A stretch of DNA of 64,000 bases from Algicola sagamiensis DSM 14643 (GCF_000374485.1 NZ_KB894493.1:124001-188000); one strand, 5' to 3'. Positions 43,907 through 53,262 are shown, counted from the stretch's first letter. Made by a program: numbers and translations. Notes: generated by a model not told the origin, from the letters alone.

Positions 43907-44941
43907 TTATTCTAGTGAAAAAGAAGCTGTCGATAATTCCCCTTTAAGACAAGGAACGGTATTCGGGATCGCCGTATTCACTGCATGGTAATGATACACA
44001 CCAAGTGGTTGCAATCGTGTTGCACCGAAGTGGCCGTGGCACTCATCGAGCCCTTCAGGACGTTTACCAAAGATATCACGCTCTGCATAAATCGGATATC
44101 CATCAAGCGCAATACCTAACGGCATGTTCTTTCTTTGCTTCACTTCATCACAAGTGACCGTATAAATACCATTCTTTTGTAAGTAGCGGTTCATTGTTTG
44201 GGGATAATAATGAAAGTGATAAAAACCAGCCGGTTGAACATGACCACCACAGTGATCAACCGCAGGAACATTGCCTGAAGCAGGACCTCTATCTTTCCCA
44301 GGGCCAAGAACGACTGATGGTGGTGGGCCATTCAGTGGGATCCCATTTGCAGAAACCGCAAAAACGATCCCCGCATCATCGATTGGTGTTGGGGCTTTGG
44401 CATAACGAGGGAAAATCGGTATTTGATAGACAGTTATCAACGCATCATCTCTTTTCGCCTCGAGACAATACTTAAATTTGGGATCAATCGGATCTCCACC
44501 TCCCCCTAGCATGACGAATCGTACTTTTCCCTGTTCATCTAAGATATCGTAACCATCTTTTTCCATATCTTCGAAAAAAGCAGGGATCAGTGTTTTTAGT
44601 CCTGGGTTGGTGACACCATCATAATAATAGAGTCCGACTTCTCCCTGCGAGTTTTCAAAACAATATGGACCATCCTCAATTTGATTTGCATGAAACTTGA
44701 GTTGGTAGCACCAACTGTGTTGACCATTACGCAATTCACAAGAAACAACTTGTGCAGACTCCACGAGATTCATTTCGGTAAAAATTGAAGATGATTGGTA
44801 CATCAATTGGTCGATATACATCTGTTTATGTGTCAACACCTCAAGTGCAAACAAGTTTGGTGACAAGGTTGATACGATAAATAGTAAGAAATGATAACCC
44901 CTACGAATTTGTTGAAATGTACCCGCCTGAAAATAAAGCAT
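43907..44941 (-). CDS. YHYH-domain secreted protein
   Basis: A 344-residue protein from the ATG at 44941, which has AGAGG upstream and gives a signal peptide with hydrophobic core FLLFIVSTLSPNLFA. The C-terminal half is a YHYH domain: DHCGGHVQPAGFYHFHYYPQ, then LGIALDGYPIYAERD and LDECHGHFGAT with a terminal GVYHYHAVN. This family has no defined activity; the histidine-rich motifs suggest metal binding. The N-terminal part is not recognisable. Confidence 0.88.
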   Translation of the reverse strand: MLYFQAGTFQQIRRGYHFLLFIVSTLSPNLFALEVLTHKQMYIDQLMYQSSSIFTEMNLVESAQVVSCELRNGQHSWCYQLKFHANQIEDGPYCFENSQGEVGLYYYDGVTNPGLKTLIPAFFEDMEKDGYDILDEQGKVRFVMLGGGGDPIDPKFKYCLEAKRDDALITVYQIPIFPRYAKAPTPIDDAGIVFAVSANGIPLNGPPPSVVLGPGKDRGPASGNVPAVDHCGGHVQPAGFYHFHYYPQTMNRYLQKNGIYTVTCDEVKQRKNMPLGIALDGYPIYAERDIFGKRPEGLDECHGHFGATRLQPLGVYHYHAVNTAIPNTVPCLKGELSTASFSLE

Positions 44942-45155
44942 ATTGTTCCTCTTATCATTAATCAAATCTTAAACATACGCGGTAATATGCCTTGATTCTT
45001 CCTGAATGACGTAAAGTATTGGTTGTTTTTTGTCAGTAAATCGTCACCACCCCTTCTCAATATCTTCCATACCACTCAAAATTGTGCTTTCTATCAACAA
45101 TTCGGCCTGATTTGATGATGAAACAACCAGTTAGAAAGTAATTTTATAAAAAAGC

Positions 45156-45184
45156 TTGCGCCCCTTAGGGAATAGTAATAAGAT
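45156..45184 (+). promoter_or_regulatory. Promoter of the initiator tRNA array
   Basis: TTGCGC (45156-45161), a 17-nt spacer and TAAGAT (45179-45184), then the GC-rich stretch TCGCCCCGC before the first tRNA. A GC-rich discriminator is typical of stable-RNA promoters under stringent (ppGpp/DksA) control. The distance from the -10 box to the mature tRNA end is 19 nt. Confidence 0.7.
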
Positions 45185-45203
45185 TCGCCCCGCTTTCAGA
45201 GGA

Positions 45204-45280
<77 letters not shown>

Positions 45281-45301
45281 AAACTCTGAAATGCAATCGG
45301 T

Positions 45302-45378
<77 letters not shown>

Positions 45379-45423
45379 AATTCTCATATTGAGATGAATA
45401 GTAAAAAAAGAAGTACATACGGA

Positions 45424-45500
<77 letters not shown>

Positions 45501-45574
45501 CACTTTTTTTGAACAGCTTTGTCTTGAAAGCTATTTTCAACTCAAAATGAGTCATTAGTAAAAATACTCACGGA

Positions 45575-45651
<77 letters not shown>

Positions 45652-45697
45652 CATTTTGATGCTACCAGATCAACATGTGAAAATGAGTATACACGGT

Positions 45698-45774
<77 letters not shown>

Positions 45775-45787
45775 ATTTTACAATGAT

Positions 45788-46288
45788 TCAGTCGCTAACC
45801 TCAATTTCGTTTTCCGTTTCTCGTATTTTCTGTTTTTTGTTTCCCAACACACACCAAAATCCTAAACCATTACAGATACCCAACCCTCCCATCACGAGTG
45901 ATGCCTCAATAAAACCCATATTGGCGTAAAATACTGGCGGTTGGAAATGAACGGTATGATCTGAAATATGCCCATGTCCAAATTGCTCACCAACAATGTG
46001 CCATAGTAGCCAGTAATAACAAATTGGGAGCAGGCCAACAAAGAGCCCTGCAAGCATGGATGACCATAAGTGAATCGCACTTTTCAACTCTAGAAGTATA
46101 AAAATCGGAATGCTGAGGATAATCACATGAAGAAAGCTCAGCAATAGCGTGATGGATAGAACACGTTCAGCTTGAGGCCAAAATTCATCAGATTGAATAT
46201 TCGCCCCTATCAAACAATACAAACTGACCGCCAACACTGGAAAAGAAATTGCTGCAAAGACCGCTTCAAAAAATCGAAAAATGTTCAC
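45788..46288 (-). CDS. Hypothetical membrane protein
   Basis: A 166-residue protein with four hydrophobic helices (about residues 10-30, 45-67, 75-97 and 125-150). A histidine-containing loop (FGHGHISDHTVHF) joins helices 3 and 4; it could bind a metal or heme but is not a known motif. I recognise no family. The gene ends close to the tRNA array on the opposite strand. Confidence 0.7.
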   Translation of the reverse strand: MNIFRFFEAVFAAISFPVLAVSLYCLIGANIQSDEFWPQAERVLSITLLLSFLHVIILSIPIFILLELKSAIHLWSSMLAGLFVGLLPICYYWLLWHIVGEQFGHGHISDHTVHFQPPVFYANMGFIEASLVMGGLGICNGLGFWCVLGNKKQKIRETENEIEVSD

Positions 46289-46613
46289 AGTGACCCTCCA
46301 TGAGCAGAATGAACGAAGACCGTTGGTTTACAGATCAACCCTCTCAAATGTACCAGAGCGAATGAACCATTTCACTTAAGCATAAACAGACCACTATTTT
46401 TTGCATAGCGATCTGCATGAAAATTAACTAGTCATTTTGAAAATAGCATCATGTGTAACTGGTCAACAAAAGGATCCATCTTATAAAATCTTGCTCATTT
46501 CATCAGCATATAGACACTTCATTCAATAAAAAAGAATGAAAATCCAGCCTAAGATATGATAGAATTCGTTCGTTTTTCACACAACTCAAACGAAATCATA
46601 GGAGAATAGAAGC
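46289..46613. other. Intergenic region upstream of the ion channel
   Basis: About 325 nt between two divergent genes. It contains a perfect TTCATTC/GAATGAA pair (46518-46540) and a TATGAT that could be a -10 box near 46555, without a convincing -35. No gene is seen. Confidence 0.35.
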
Positions 46614-47444
46614 GTGATCTTGAGTTTGTCTAGTATTCAATCACAATTAAAACGCATGAACGACAGTAAAGCTTTTCAATCTTTTGTCGTGGCCGTTATC
46701 ATCCTTTCTGCGTTGTCGATTGGTGCTCATACATACAACCTCCCAGTCTGGGCTGTCAAAACCCTCAATACATTCGACATCATGATCACTGTGTTTTTTC
46801 TTTTTGAGCTCGTGATCCGCTATTTTAGCAGTAACGGACCAAAAGACTTTTTTAAGAGTGGCTGGAATATTTTTGATACGCTCATTGTCATCGGCAGCCT
46901 GATCCCAGCTACTGGTTCTACGGTCCTCCTTGCAAGATTACTGAGAATATTCCGAGTCCTACGACTCGTCTCCATGGTCCCTGAACTCAAGGTACTTGTA
47001 AACTCGTTGATTAAAGCAATGCCTCGAATGGGTTACATTGCGCTTCTTATGTTTGTCATTTTCTATATTTATGCCGCAATTGGCAGCATCCTTTTTAGCA
47101 AAATTAATCCTGTTTTGTGGGGCGATGTTAGCATTTCAATGCTCACCTTGTTCCGAGTAGCAACTTTTGAAGACTGGACTGATGTGATGTATGAAACGAT
47201 GGCGGTTCTCCCTCTCAGTTGGACCTTTTACATCAGTTTTATTTTCCTCACGGCATTTGTCTTCTTGAATATGATGGTGGGTACAATTCTTGATGTGATG
47301 GCACAAGAGCAGGAAGCACACCGCGCAGAAAAGAAAAAGCAAGAGCAAACGGAAGACGATACTCCTGCGACTGTTGCACAAGTCAATGCCCTGCGAGATG
47401 AAATCGCATCTCTGAAGGACATGCTCCAACAGCAAAAGCCATAA
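46614..47444 (+). CDS. BacNav-type voltage-gated ion channel
   Basis: A 276-residue one-domain channel subunit of six helices, which would act as a tetramer. S4 carries four arginines three residues apart (R108, R111, R114, R117 in LLARLLRIFRVLRLV). The pore loop filter is TFEDWTD at 184-190, where NavAb has TLESWSM. S6 is FLNMMVGTILDVM. The C-terminal tail is charged then a coiled coil (VNALRDEIASLKDMLQQ), which assembles the tetramer in the family. The acidic D187 and D190 in the filter are the kind of residue that turns NavAb towards calcium selectivity. GTG start behind AGGAG. A strong terminator follows. Confidence 0.92.
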   Translation: MILSLSSIQSQLKRMNDSKAFQSFVVAVIILSALSIGAHTYNLPVWAVKTLNTFDIMITVFFLFELVIRYFSSNGPKDFFKSGWNIFDTLIVIGSLIPATGSTVLLARLLRIFRVLRLVSMVPELKVLVNSLIKAMPRMGYIALLMFVIFYIYAAIGSILFSKINPVLWGDVSISMLTLFRVATFEDWTDVMYETMAVLPLSWTFYISFIFLTAFVFLNMMVGTILDVMAQEQEAHRAEKKKQEQTEDDTPATVAQVNALRDEIASLKDMLQQQKP

Positions 47445-47478
47445 GGTACCCTGTACATCAACACAGTCCGTATAGAAC

Positions 47479-47508
47479 AAAAAAAGACCGCAATTGCGGT
47501 CTTTTTTA
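47479..47508. terminator. Bidirectional rho-independent terminator
   Basis: A perfect 8-bp stem (GACCGCAA/TTGCGGTC) flanked by an A run on the left and a T run on the right, so it works on both strands. It separates the ion channel gene (plus) from the converging M23 peptidase gene (minus). Confidence 0.93.
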
Positions 47509-47522
47509 TCACAATTCATTGT

Positions 47523-48350
47523 TTATTTCGTTGCCAAACTCGGAAATAGTATGGCAGGATCCAAGCGTACTTGTTGCCAGTTCAAACGAATATCTAAATG
47601 CGGTCCAGTCACTCGGCCTGTTGCACCAACAAGCCCAATCAAATCTCCTTTTTTAACCCATTGTCCTTCTTTCACTTTCAATTTGCTGAGATGAAGATAT
47701 GTCGTTGTAATGCCAAACCCATGATCAACGACAATGGTTCCACCAGAATAGTACAAATCTGGATCCGCGAGTGTGACTTTTCCTGGTAATGGCGCAACAA
47801 CTTTACTTCCCGTTTTTGCTGCTATATCAAGTCCGAAATGAGGCCATTTTGGCACACCATTAAAAATTCGACGACTGCCGTATACACCACTAATGGGACC
47901 TTTAGTCGGTATGATTGCTTGTTCTTGGAAATCATATCGCATATCGACAACACTTCGTGCATCCTTGATGCGGGCATTATCTTTTTTGATTCTTGCGAGT
48001 GTCGACTTGGGCGGTGAGACATATTTTTTCTCAACACCATTAATTTTTTGTTCTTTATAGCTGCGCTGTTGAACGTTCAGTGTTTTCGTAATGGTTTGGT
48101 TGTTCGGAAGGATAACCTTCACCTGGCTCGTGGGTTTTGCATCCCGCCCAAATCCAAAAACAAACTGCCCTTTTGGACCGACATAAACGGATTTTCCATC
48201 AAGCGAGACTTGTGACCCGGGCTGTACCTTCCCTTGGATTAAATGACCTTGTCGAAAGTCACCTGTTAATGTGAGGTTGTCTGGTTTAGCGAATGCTGGC
48301 ATCGAAAATACGATACCAGCAACAAGAGATGATTTAAGAAATTGCGATGG
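47523..48350 (-). CDS. M23-family peptidase (LytM domain)
   Basis: A protein of about 275 residues, exported (signal peptide ending AFA-K). The C-terminal half is an M23 domain: KWPHFGLDIAAKTG holds the first His and Asp ligands, followed by GTIVVDHGFGITTTYLH. In the last motif, GPHLDIRLNWQ, the usual H-x-H is H-x-D; this replacement is known in a subset of the family. It is expected to cut peptidoglycan cross-links or activate amidases. The GTG at 48350 is preferred because it gives a compact signal peptide; the frame opens at a TTG (48380) that overlaps the upstream gene by 47 nt. It is co-directional with the PTPS-like gene. Confidence 0.88.
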   Translation of the reverse strand, partial: PSQFLKSSLVAGIVFSMPAFAKPDNLTLTGDFRQGHLIQGKVQPGSQVSLDGKSVYVGPKGQFVFGFGRDAKPTSQVKVILPNNQTITKTLNVQQRSYKEQKINGVEKKYVSPPKSTLARIKKDNARIKDARSVVDMRYDFQEQAIIPTKGPISGVYGSRRIFNGVPKWPHFGLDIAAKTGSKVVAPLPGKVTLADPDLYYSGGTIVVDHGFGITTTYLHLSKLKVKEGQWVKKGDLIGLVGATGRVTGPHLDIRLNWQQVRLDPAILFPSLATK

Positions 48351-49203
48351 CACCTTTGCCAACACCTTCGTAGGCTTCAATTTTTATTTCCTTCTCTGAA
48401 TTTTGTTGCTTAAGTTCATTTGCAATATACTGCGCAAGTAATTCAACGGTTGTATCATGTGGAATAATCTCTGTGACCGCTTTTGCTGTCACAAGTTCGA
48501 ATTCGCCTTGAGAAGATGTATATTGAAAAGCAAAATAGTCATCCGAAGAAATATCTAAAGTCAGGTGCTTTAAATCAGAAAACGACACCATATCTTCTTC
48601 AGAACCTAGATAGATATCTTCCCAACGCCCTGCCCACTCCTTTTCCAAGCGAAGACTACGCATACCATCTTCATATATAGAAATTAATGAACGGTGTCCA
48701 TGAACAATACGTTGACAGTTTCCATCATGTTTTTTCAACCCATGAGAATAATGGTAAGAGAAACCATTAATTGCTTCAGAGCGCAGCGTCAATACGACAG
48801 ATTGAACATTCTCAGGTAATACCTGCTGAATTTCTTTTTGCAAGAATGTAATCGTACTCTCGAAGTCAACCTGTTCGTTTTCAATCGCCACAAATGCTTC
48901 ATCGGGGCCAAATACAGCGGTTAATCGTCCATGCACATCTTTAAATTGAATGGTCGTGCCATCTTCTGTACGCTGGATTTCAACATCTGAGGCTTTGGTA
49001 GGTACAGCAAGTTTATGATCTACTGTCGCGTCAATCACTTTCTTGATTTGTTTTTTTACCAACCCAAAGTCAAGAACCATGCTTTGGTGGTCGAGATCAC
49101 CGTGCAGTTCCAAGTCAACTATCCAACTATCGCCCACTATGCCTCGCACCGTGTCAAGATAGGAGAAATCTATCACGGTGAGATCTTTCACAAATAAGAT
49201 CAT
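48334..49203 (-). CDS. Duplicated 6-pyruvoyl/6-carboxytetrahydropterin synthase-like protein
   Basis: A 289-residue protein related to PTPS/QueD enzymes, but with two half-domains. The second half shows the recognisable zinc-site region HGLKKHDGNCQRIVHGHRS. The first half (SWIVDLELHGDLDHQSMVLD) has the strand and DF motif but has lost several ligands. In Vibrio and Shewanella similar proteins of about this size are encoded beside an M23 peptidase, and that arrangement is seen here. Whether it makes a pterin or queuosine precursor is not known. Confidence 0.82.
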   Translation of the reverse strand: MILFVKDLTVIDFSYLDTVRGIVGDSWIVDLELHGDLDHQSMVLDFGLVKKQIKKVIDATVDHKLAVPTKASDVEIQRTEDGTTIQFKDVHGRLTAVFGPDEAFVAIENEQVDFESTITFLQKEIQQVLPENVQSVVLTLRSEAINGFSYHYSHGLKKHDGNCQRIVHGHRSLISIYEDGMRSLRLEKEWAGRWEDIYLGSEEDMVSFSDLKHLTLDISSDDYFAFQYTSSQGEFELVTAKAVTEIIPHDTTVELLAQYIANELKQQNSEKEIKIEAYEGVGKGAIAIS

Positions 49204-49292
49204 AAAAAACCTGTACTACCTTATGAGAATGTCTAATGAATAGGGTATTATATTTCACATTGACCTAACTTCACAGAGATGCGGAAGCCTCC

Positions 49293-50636
49293 ATGAAAAA
49301 AATATTGATAAAAAATGCTCAAGTTGTGAACGAAAACCAGATCCTGGCGCAAGATGTCCTGATTGAAGGCGAGCGAATTGCCAAAGTCGCTTCAAACATC
49401 AATGTACCCGATGCCGAGGTAATCGATGCTACTGGTCTTCACCTTCTACCTGGGATGATTGATGATCAGGTCCATTTCCGTGAGCCAGGATTCCCAACCA
49501 AGGGAACAATCGCAACAGAGTCCAGAGCCGCAGTTGCAGGTGGGATCACCTCATACATGGAAATGCCAAATGTAAAACCAGCCACCGTCACACATGAAGC
49601 CATTGATGATAAGTTGGACCGAGCTAGCAAATCATCTTTAGCAAACTTTAGCTTTTACATGGGCGCAACAAATGACAACCTAGAGGTAATTAAAACCCTC
49701 GACCCAACAAAAGTTTGCGGCATCAAAGTATTCATGGGAGCTTCAACAGGAAATATGCTTGTTGATAACCAAGAAACCCTGGCAAATATCTTTAAAGAAG
49801 CACCAACACTCATTGTCACGCATTGCGAAGATACACCGATGATCTTAGATAATGAGCAAGCCTACCGTGAAAAATACGGTGATGATGTGCCCATGGTCTG
49901 CCACCCTGAGATCCGTAGCGCTGATGCATGCTATAAATCCTCAACAATGGCAGTTGAACTCGCTAGAAAATACAATAGCCGCTTGCATGTTCTGCATTTA
50001 ACAACAGAAAAAGAACTCTCGCTTTTTAAGAAAAAACCTGACTACAAGTCACTTGCAGATGAAAACATCTCTGTTGAAGTGTGTGTCCATCACTTATTCT
50101 TCAATTCAGATGATTACGAAAAGCTTGGCAGCCAAATCAAGTGCAACCCAGCTGTAAAATTCCCATCCGATCAACAAGCATTAATTAATGCAGTCAATGA
50201 TGACGTTATTGATGTGATTGCGACCGATCATGCACCGCATACCTGGGATGAGAAGCAAGGCAACTATTTTGCAGCACCAGCGGGTGTTCCTCTGGTACAA
50301 CATGCCCTTCTAAGTACTTTAGAGTTTTACCATAAAGGCGTTTTTTCTTTAGAAAAGATTGTACAAAAAACAAGCCACGCTGTTGCTGAGCGCTACACTG
50401 TCGTAGAACGCGGTTATATTCGCGAAGGCTATTTCGCTGACTTGGTTCTCGTTGACTTGAAGCAAGGTTTTACCTGCTCTGATGAGAATATTTATTATCA
50501 ATGCGGTTGGTCACCATTTAATGGATATCACTTCCATTCAACAGTGAAGACAACTTTTGTCAATGGCCATGCTGTTTACCAAGATGGTAAATTTGACGAC
50601 TCACAAAAAGGTCAACCGATGACTTTTGTTCGCTAA
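49293..50636 (+). CDS. pyrC: Dihydroorotase
   Basis: A 447-residue dihydroorotase, third step of pyrimidine synthesis. Metal ligands are DDQVHFREPG (two His), a lysine in GIKVFMGAS (expected to be carboxylated), THCEDT, HVLHLTT and the final ATDHAPH aspartate. The N-terminal beta domain with LIKNAQVVNENQ and the C-terminal YFADLVLVDL show that this is the long amidohydrolase-type (class I-like) enzyme, not the short 348-residue PyrC of E. coli. GCGGAAGCC precedes the start weakly. It is a single gene divergent from the PTPS-like gene. Confidence 0.93.
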   Translation: MKKILIKNAQVVNENQILAQDVLIEGERIAKVASNINVPDAEVIDATGLHLLPGMIDDQVHFREPGFPTKGTIATESRAAVAGGITSYMEMPNVKPATVTHEAIDDKLDRASKSSLANFSFYMGATNDNLEVIKTLDPTKVCGIKVFMGASTGNMLVDNQETLANIFKEAPTLIVTHCEDTPMILDNEQAYREKYGDDVPMVCHPEIRSADACYKSSTMAVELARKYNSRLHVLHLTTEKELSLFKKKPDYKSLADENISVEVCVHHLFFNSDDYEKLGSQIKCNPAVKFPSDQQALINAVNDDVIDVIATDHAPHTWDEKQGNYFAAPAGVPLVQHALLSTLEFYHKGVFSLEKIVQKTSHAVAERYTVVERGYIREGYFADLVLVDLKQGFTCSDENIYYQCGWSPFNGYHFHSTVKTTFVNGHAVYQDGKFDDSQKGQPMTFVR

Positions 50637-51085
50637 AACCCTGCGGTCTTGCATGAGGAGGTCTATTCAGGTATGGATATACCTCCAGTGTTTTTCTCAA
50701 ATCCATCCAACGTACCTTTAAAAATAAAAGCTCATCTCTGCACAACCAACTGGGGTCTGCTTTTCTTTCATCAATCCACGCTGTTACCCCTGAAAAGGCA
50801 TTAATCACGGCGCATAGCAACCAGCAGCGACATTAATGAATGATCAACAGAGCCTCTACTAGCACTTTCATTTAAATTTGTGTTAGATTAGGGCGTCTTT
50901 TTTTTAAACACTTATCCAGCTTTTCTGAATACTCTTTCATGATAACGCTTCAGGAAGATACGATGAGAAATGCCCAAAATAGAATTCATCATTAAGATTA
51001 AAAGATAGAGGCTCTTTTTTGTAGCACTTAAGGATGAGAAAATGATACGCTAGAGACCCGGTAACGCACGAATAAGGCTTTGCCT
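50637..51085. other. Intergenic region after pyrC, with a stem-loop
   Basis: About 450 nt. AGGTAT/ATACCT (50669-50684, GGAT loop), with an outer GGAGGT/ACCTCC pairing option, is followed by TTTTT at 50691-50695 and may be a weak pyrC terminator. A minus-strand frame at 50560-50820 runs into pyrC antisense and is not supported. Sequence before 51086 should hold the promoter of the chaperone-like gene. Confidence 0.4.
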
Positions 51086-51532
51086 ATGGAATTAAAACGG
51101 TTTAATCATATATTGGCTGATTTCAGCCAAAGAATTGGGATCTCCCCACTCTCAATGCCACAAAACGGGCGCATGGTGGTTCGCTTTGAGAACGACTTTG
51201 AGCTTCGACTCGACTTGAATTTAACAGAAGGATTTCTAAAGCTCAGTAGTACATTAGCCATCAGTGAAAAACTCGATAACGAATATGCAGCCATGTTGCT
51301 TGCCTCTAATGCCTGCTGGCCATCAACAAAAGAGCTTTTTGCTGTCGACTCCAATACATGGCAACCAATGCTTTACCGGATTATTAACCTGGATAGGCTC
51401 ACACCTGCGGCTTTAGAAACACATTTAACGGAGTTTTATCACAGTCTTGTTCGTTGGCAGGAAATGCTCTCAGGCCAATTTGATCAGTCTTCAGATAGTC
51501 CGCCGATGTTTAAACAAACGATTAGAGTATAA
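51086..51532 (+). CDS. CesT-family type III secretion chaperone-like protein
   Basis: A 148-residue protein from the ATG at 51086 (AAGG eight bases upstream; a TTG two codons earlier is the alternative). It follows the class I chaperone plan: helix 1 (FNHILADFSQRIGISPL), strands with VVRFENDFELRLDLN, then the LLASNAC helix (family LL..N motif) and a last helix (LTEFYHSLVRWQEML). Pairing with the next gene, eleven bases away, fits a chaperone and its cargo. It is not closely similar to the chaperone at 36518-36979. No type III apparatus gene is visible. Confidence 0.78.
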   Translation: MELKRFNHILADFSQRIGISPLSMPQNGRMVVRFENDFELRLDLNLTEGFLKLSSTLAISEKLDNEYAAMLLASNACWPSTKELFAVDSNTWQPMLYRIINLDRLTPAALETHLTEFYHSLVRWQEMLSGQFDQSSDSPPMFKQTIRV

Positions 51533-51542
51533 GGGGAGTGAG

Positions 51543-51968
51543 ATGTCAGGTAATAAAATTCAATCATATCAACCCCCGGTTCCATCGATCACTCCCAATG
51601 GGCATCAGCCAAAAACTCAAACAACACAGGACGGAACGCTTAGATCAGGAGAAGGAACACTTCATATTGGCATCTCAATGGAAAACCAACCAACTCCATC
51701 TGAAATGAAAGTTCAGCTTCAAAGAGATTTCGAGAACTTTTCTTTGATCCAACAGAACTTATCTGAAATGTTAGCGATTATTTTCTCGGGAGATACTCAT
51801 CCAACAATTCATTTAAATGATTGTCAATACACTCTAGAACAGAATACAGATGACAAGTCAGTTCGAGCACAGTTGATCCGAGATATTGAGCATCACTACC
51901 CGCATCACAGTTTTGCCGATAAATTTGTCCAGCAACTCAAAGAAATAGCTTCCGATCTGGATAAATAA
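51543..51968 (+). CDS. Small protein paired with the CesT-like chaperone
   Basis: A 141-residue protein from the ATG at 51543, behind GGGGAG. The first 45 residues are disordered and rich in Pro, Gln, Ser and Thr (GNKIQSYQPPVPSITPNGH), as expected of a type III secretion signal. The rest is mostly helical (LQRDFENFSLIQQNLSEMLA, SFADKFVQQLKEIASDL). No family recognised. Its gene starts 11 nt after the chaperone stop, so the two are one transcription unit. It may be the chaperone's cargo, which is inference from position and composition. Confidence 0.7.
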   Translation: MSGNKIQSYQPPVPSITPNGHQPKTQTTQDGTLRSGEGTLHIGISMENQPTPSEMKVQLQRDFENFSLIQQNLSEMLAIIFSGDTHPTIHLNDCQYTLEQNTDDKSVRAQLIRDIEHHYPHHSFADKFVQQLKEIASDLDK

Positions 51969-52137
51969 TCCGCAGGTAAAAATAAAGTTTCATGTTTTCT
52001 ATTCATATCACTAGCCCATTTTTCTTGAATAATGGTATAGTTGCCCCTATCTATATGCTATGAGCTGTTCACTCGTGATATGAAACTTTTTTGCGATATG
52101 AGTTTCTAAACGATTAAATTTACTCTGGAGATATTCT

Positions 52138-52800
52138 ATGGAAACGAGAAGTGCTTTTGAATCGACGTCCACGTCGATTATCGAAACGAACAAGGTACTT
52201 AAAAATACCTATTTTCTTTTAGCAATGACGCTTGCATTCAGTGCAGCTGTCGCTGGCGTTTCAATGGCACTCAATTTGCCTCACCCGGGCATCATCATCA
52301 TGCTGGTCGGTTTCTATGGCTTATTGTTTGCTATTCATAAAACAGCAAATAGCCCATTAGGCCTTGTATTAACCTTTGCCTTCACAGGATTCTTAGGTTA
52401 CACCCTGGGGCCTATACTGAACATGTTTATCAGCAACGGAGCTGGTGATGTTATTGTTCTGGCTCTAGGTGGAACGGCCATGACTTTCTTCGGCTTATCA
52501 GCATATGTCTTAACGACGAAGAAAGACATGTCATTCCTAAGTGGGATGATGGTTGCTGGTTTTGTAGTGCTTCTTGTTGCAGTGATTGCGAACCTCTTCC
52601 TTCAGCTGCCAGCACTATCTCTAGCAATTTCAGCGATGTTTATTCTTTTCTCGTCTGCTGCAATCTTGTACCAGACAAGTGAAATCATTCACGGCGGTGA
52701 GAAAAATTACATCTTAGCGACAATTACTTTGTATGTTTCTATCTACAATATTTTTGTCAGCCTACTCAACATCTTGGGAGCTTTCTCAGGAGACGACTAA
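52138..52800 (+). CDS. yccA: YccA, Bax-inhibitor-1 family protein
   Basis: A 220-residue membrane protein with seven hydrophobic helices. The polar N terminus precedes [20 protein letters not shown], the family's first helix, and the later [20 protein letters not shown] and [17 protein letters not shown] segments are characteristic of YccA. In E. coli YccA inhibits the FtsH protease at the membrane. The order yccA then tusDCBE is common in related genomes. CTGGAG lies upstream of the ATG, and a strong terminator follows. Confidence 0.93.
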   Translation: METRSAFESTSTSIIETNKVLKNTYFLLAMTLAFSAAVAGVSMALNLPHPGIIIMLVGFYGLLFAIHKTANSPLGLVLTFAFTGFLGYTLGPILNMFISNGAGDVIVLALGGTAMTFFGLSAYVLTTKKDMSFLSGMMVAGFVVLLVAVIANLFLQLPALSLAISAMFILFSSAAILYQTSEIIHGGEKNYILATITLYVSIYNIFVSLLNILGAFSGDD

Positions 52801-52819
52801 CCAGTCGATACAATTCGTC

Positions 52820-52846
52820 AAAGCCTCGCATTTGCGGGGCTTTTTC
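52820..52846 (+). terminator. Rho-independent terminator after yccA
   Basis: A 10-bp stem (AAAGCCTCGC with GCGGGGCTTT, one G-T pair, 4-nt loop) followed by a run of Ts. It separates yccA from the tus genes, which begin 20 nt later, so tusD needs its own promoter or read-through. Confidence 0.92.
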
Positions 52847-52866
52847 ATTTTGATGGAGCTTCACCT

Positions 52867-53250
52867 TTGGCAACTTTTTCTATCATGGTCTGTGCTTCTC
52901 ACTACGCAAACCAAAGCAACCAATCCGCACTCCGCTTTGCGCAGGCAGTCATTGCGGAAAGTCATGCAATTAACGGCATATTTTTTTATCAAGAAGCAGT
53001 GACGACTGCAAACCGATACAATCATCCTCCATCTGATGAGCCAAACATCACGCAGGCATGGCAAACACTGGCCCAAGAACACCAGGTACCACTCCTTCTG
53101 TGCATCACTGCAGCAGAAAAGCGAGGTATCATTGGTCCTGATACTCATCCACAAGCATCGATGAATATTGCAGATGGCTTTCAAGTCACCGGTATGGCCG
53201 AGTTTGCTAGCTTGGCGATTGAAGCCGATCGCGTTATCCAATTTAAGTAG
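52867..53250 (+). CDS. tusD: TusD, sulfur-relay subunit
   Basis: A 127-residue DsrE-family protein. TusD receives sulfur from TusA on its catalytic Cys, here in LLLCITAAEKRGI (about residue 79), and with TusB and TusC passes it to TusE for the 2-thiouridine of tRNA. The TTG at 52867 has GGAG eight bases upstream and gives the usual N terminus (FSIMVCASHYANQ). The later ATG at 52885 would remove the first strand. It is the first gene of tusDCBE, transcribed just after the yccA terminator. Confidence 0.93.
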   Translation: MATFSIMVCASHYANQSNQSALRFAQAVIAESHAINGIFFYQEAVTTANRYNHPPSDEPNITQAWQTLAQEHQVPLLLCITAAEKRGIIGPDTHPQASMNIADGFQVTGMAEFASLAIEADRVIQFK

Positions 53251-53262
53251 GCACTTGATGAC

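Noticed and set aside
46518-46540. TTCATTC/GAATGAA inverted repeat before the ion channel gene
   Set aside because: Short, AT-rich and without a U tract or promoter boxes in a clear arrangement; kept only as a note.
47523-48350. M23 peptidase as an inactive homologue because of H-x-D in the last motif
   Set aside because: The same replacement is familiar in a subset of M23 proteins, so loss of activity cannot be claimed from it.
50560-50820. 86-codon minus-strand frame after pyrC
   Set aside because: Its end is antisense to the conserved C terminus of pyrC; no ribosome-binding site or family match.
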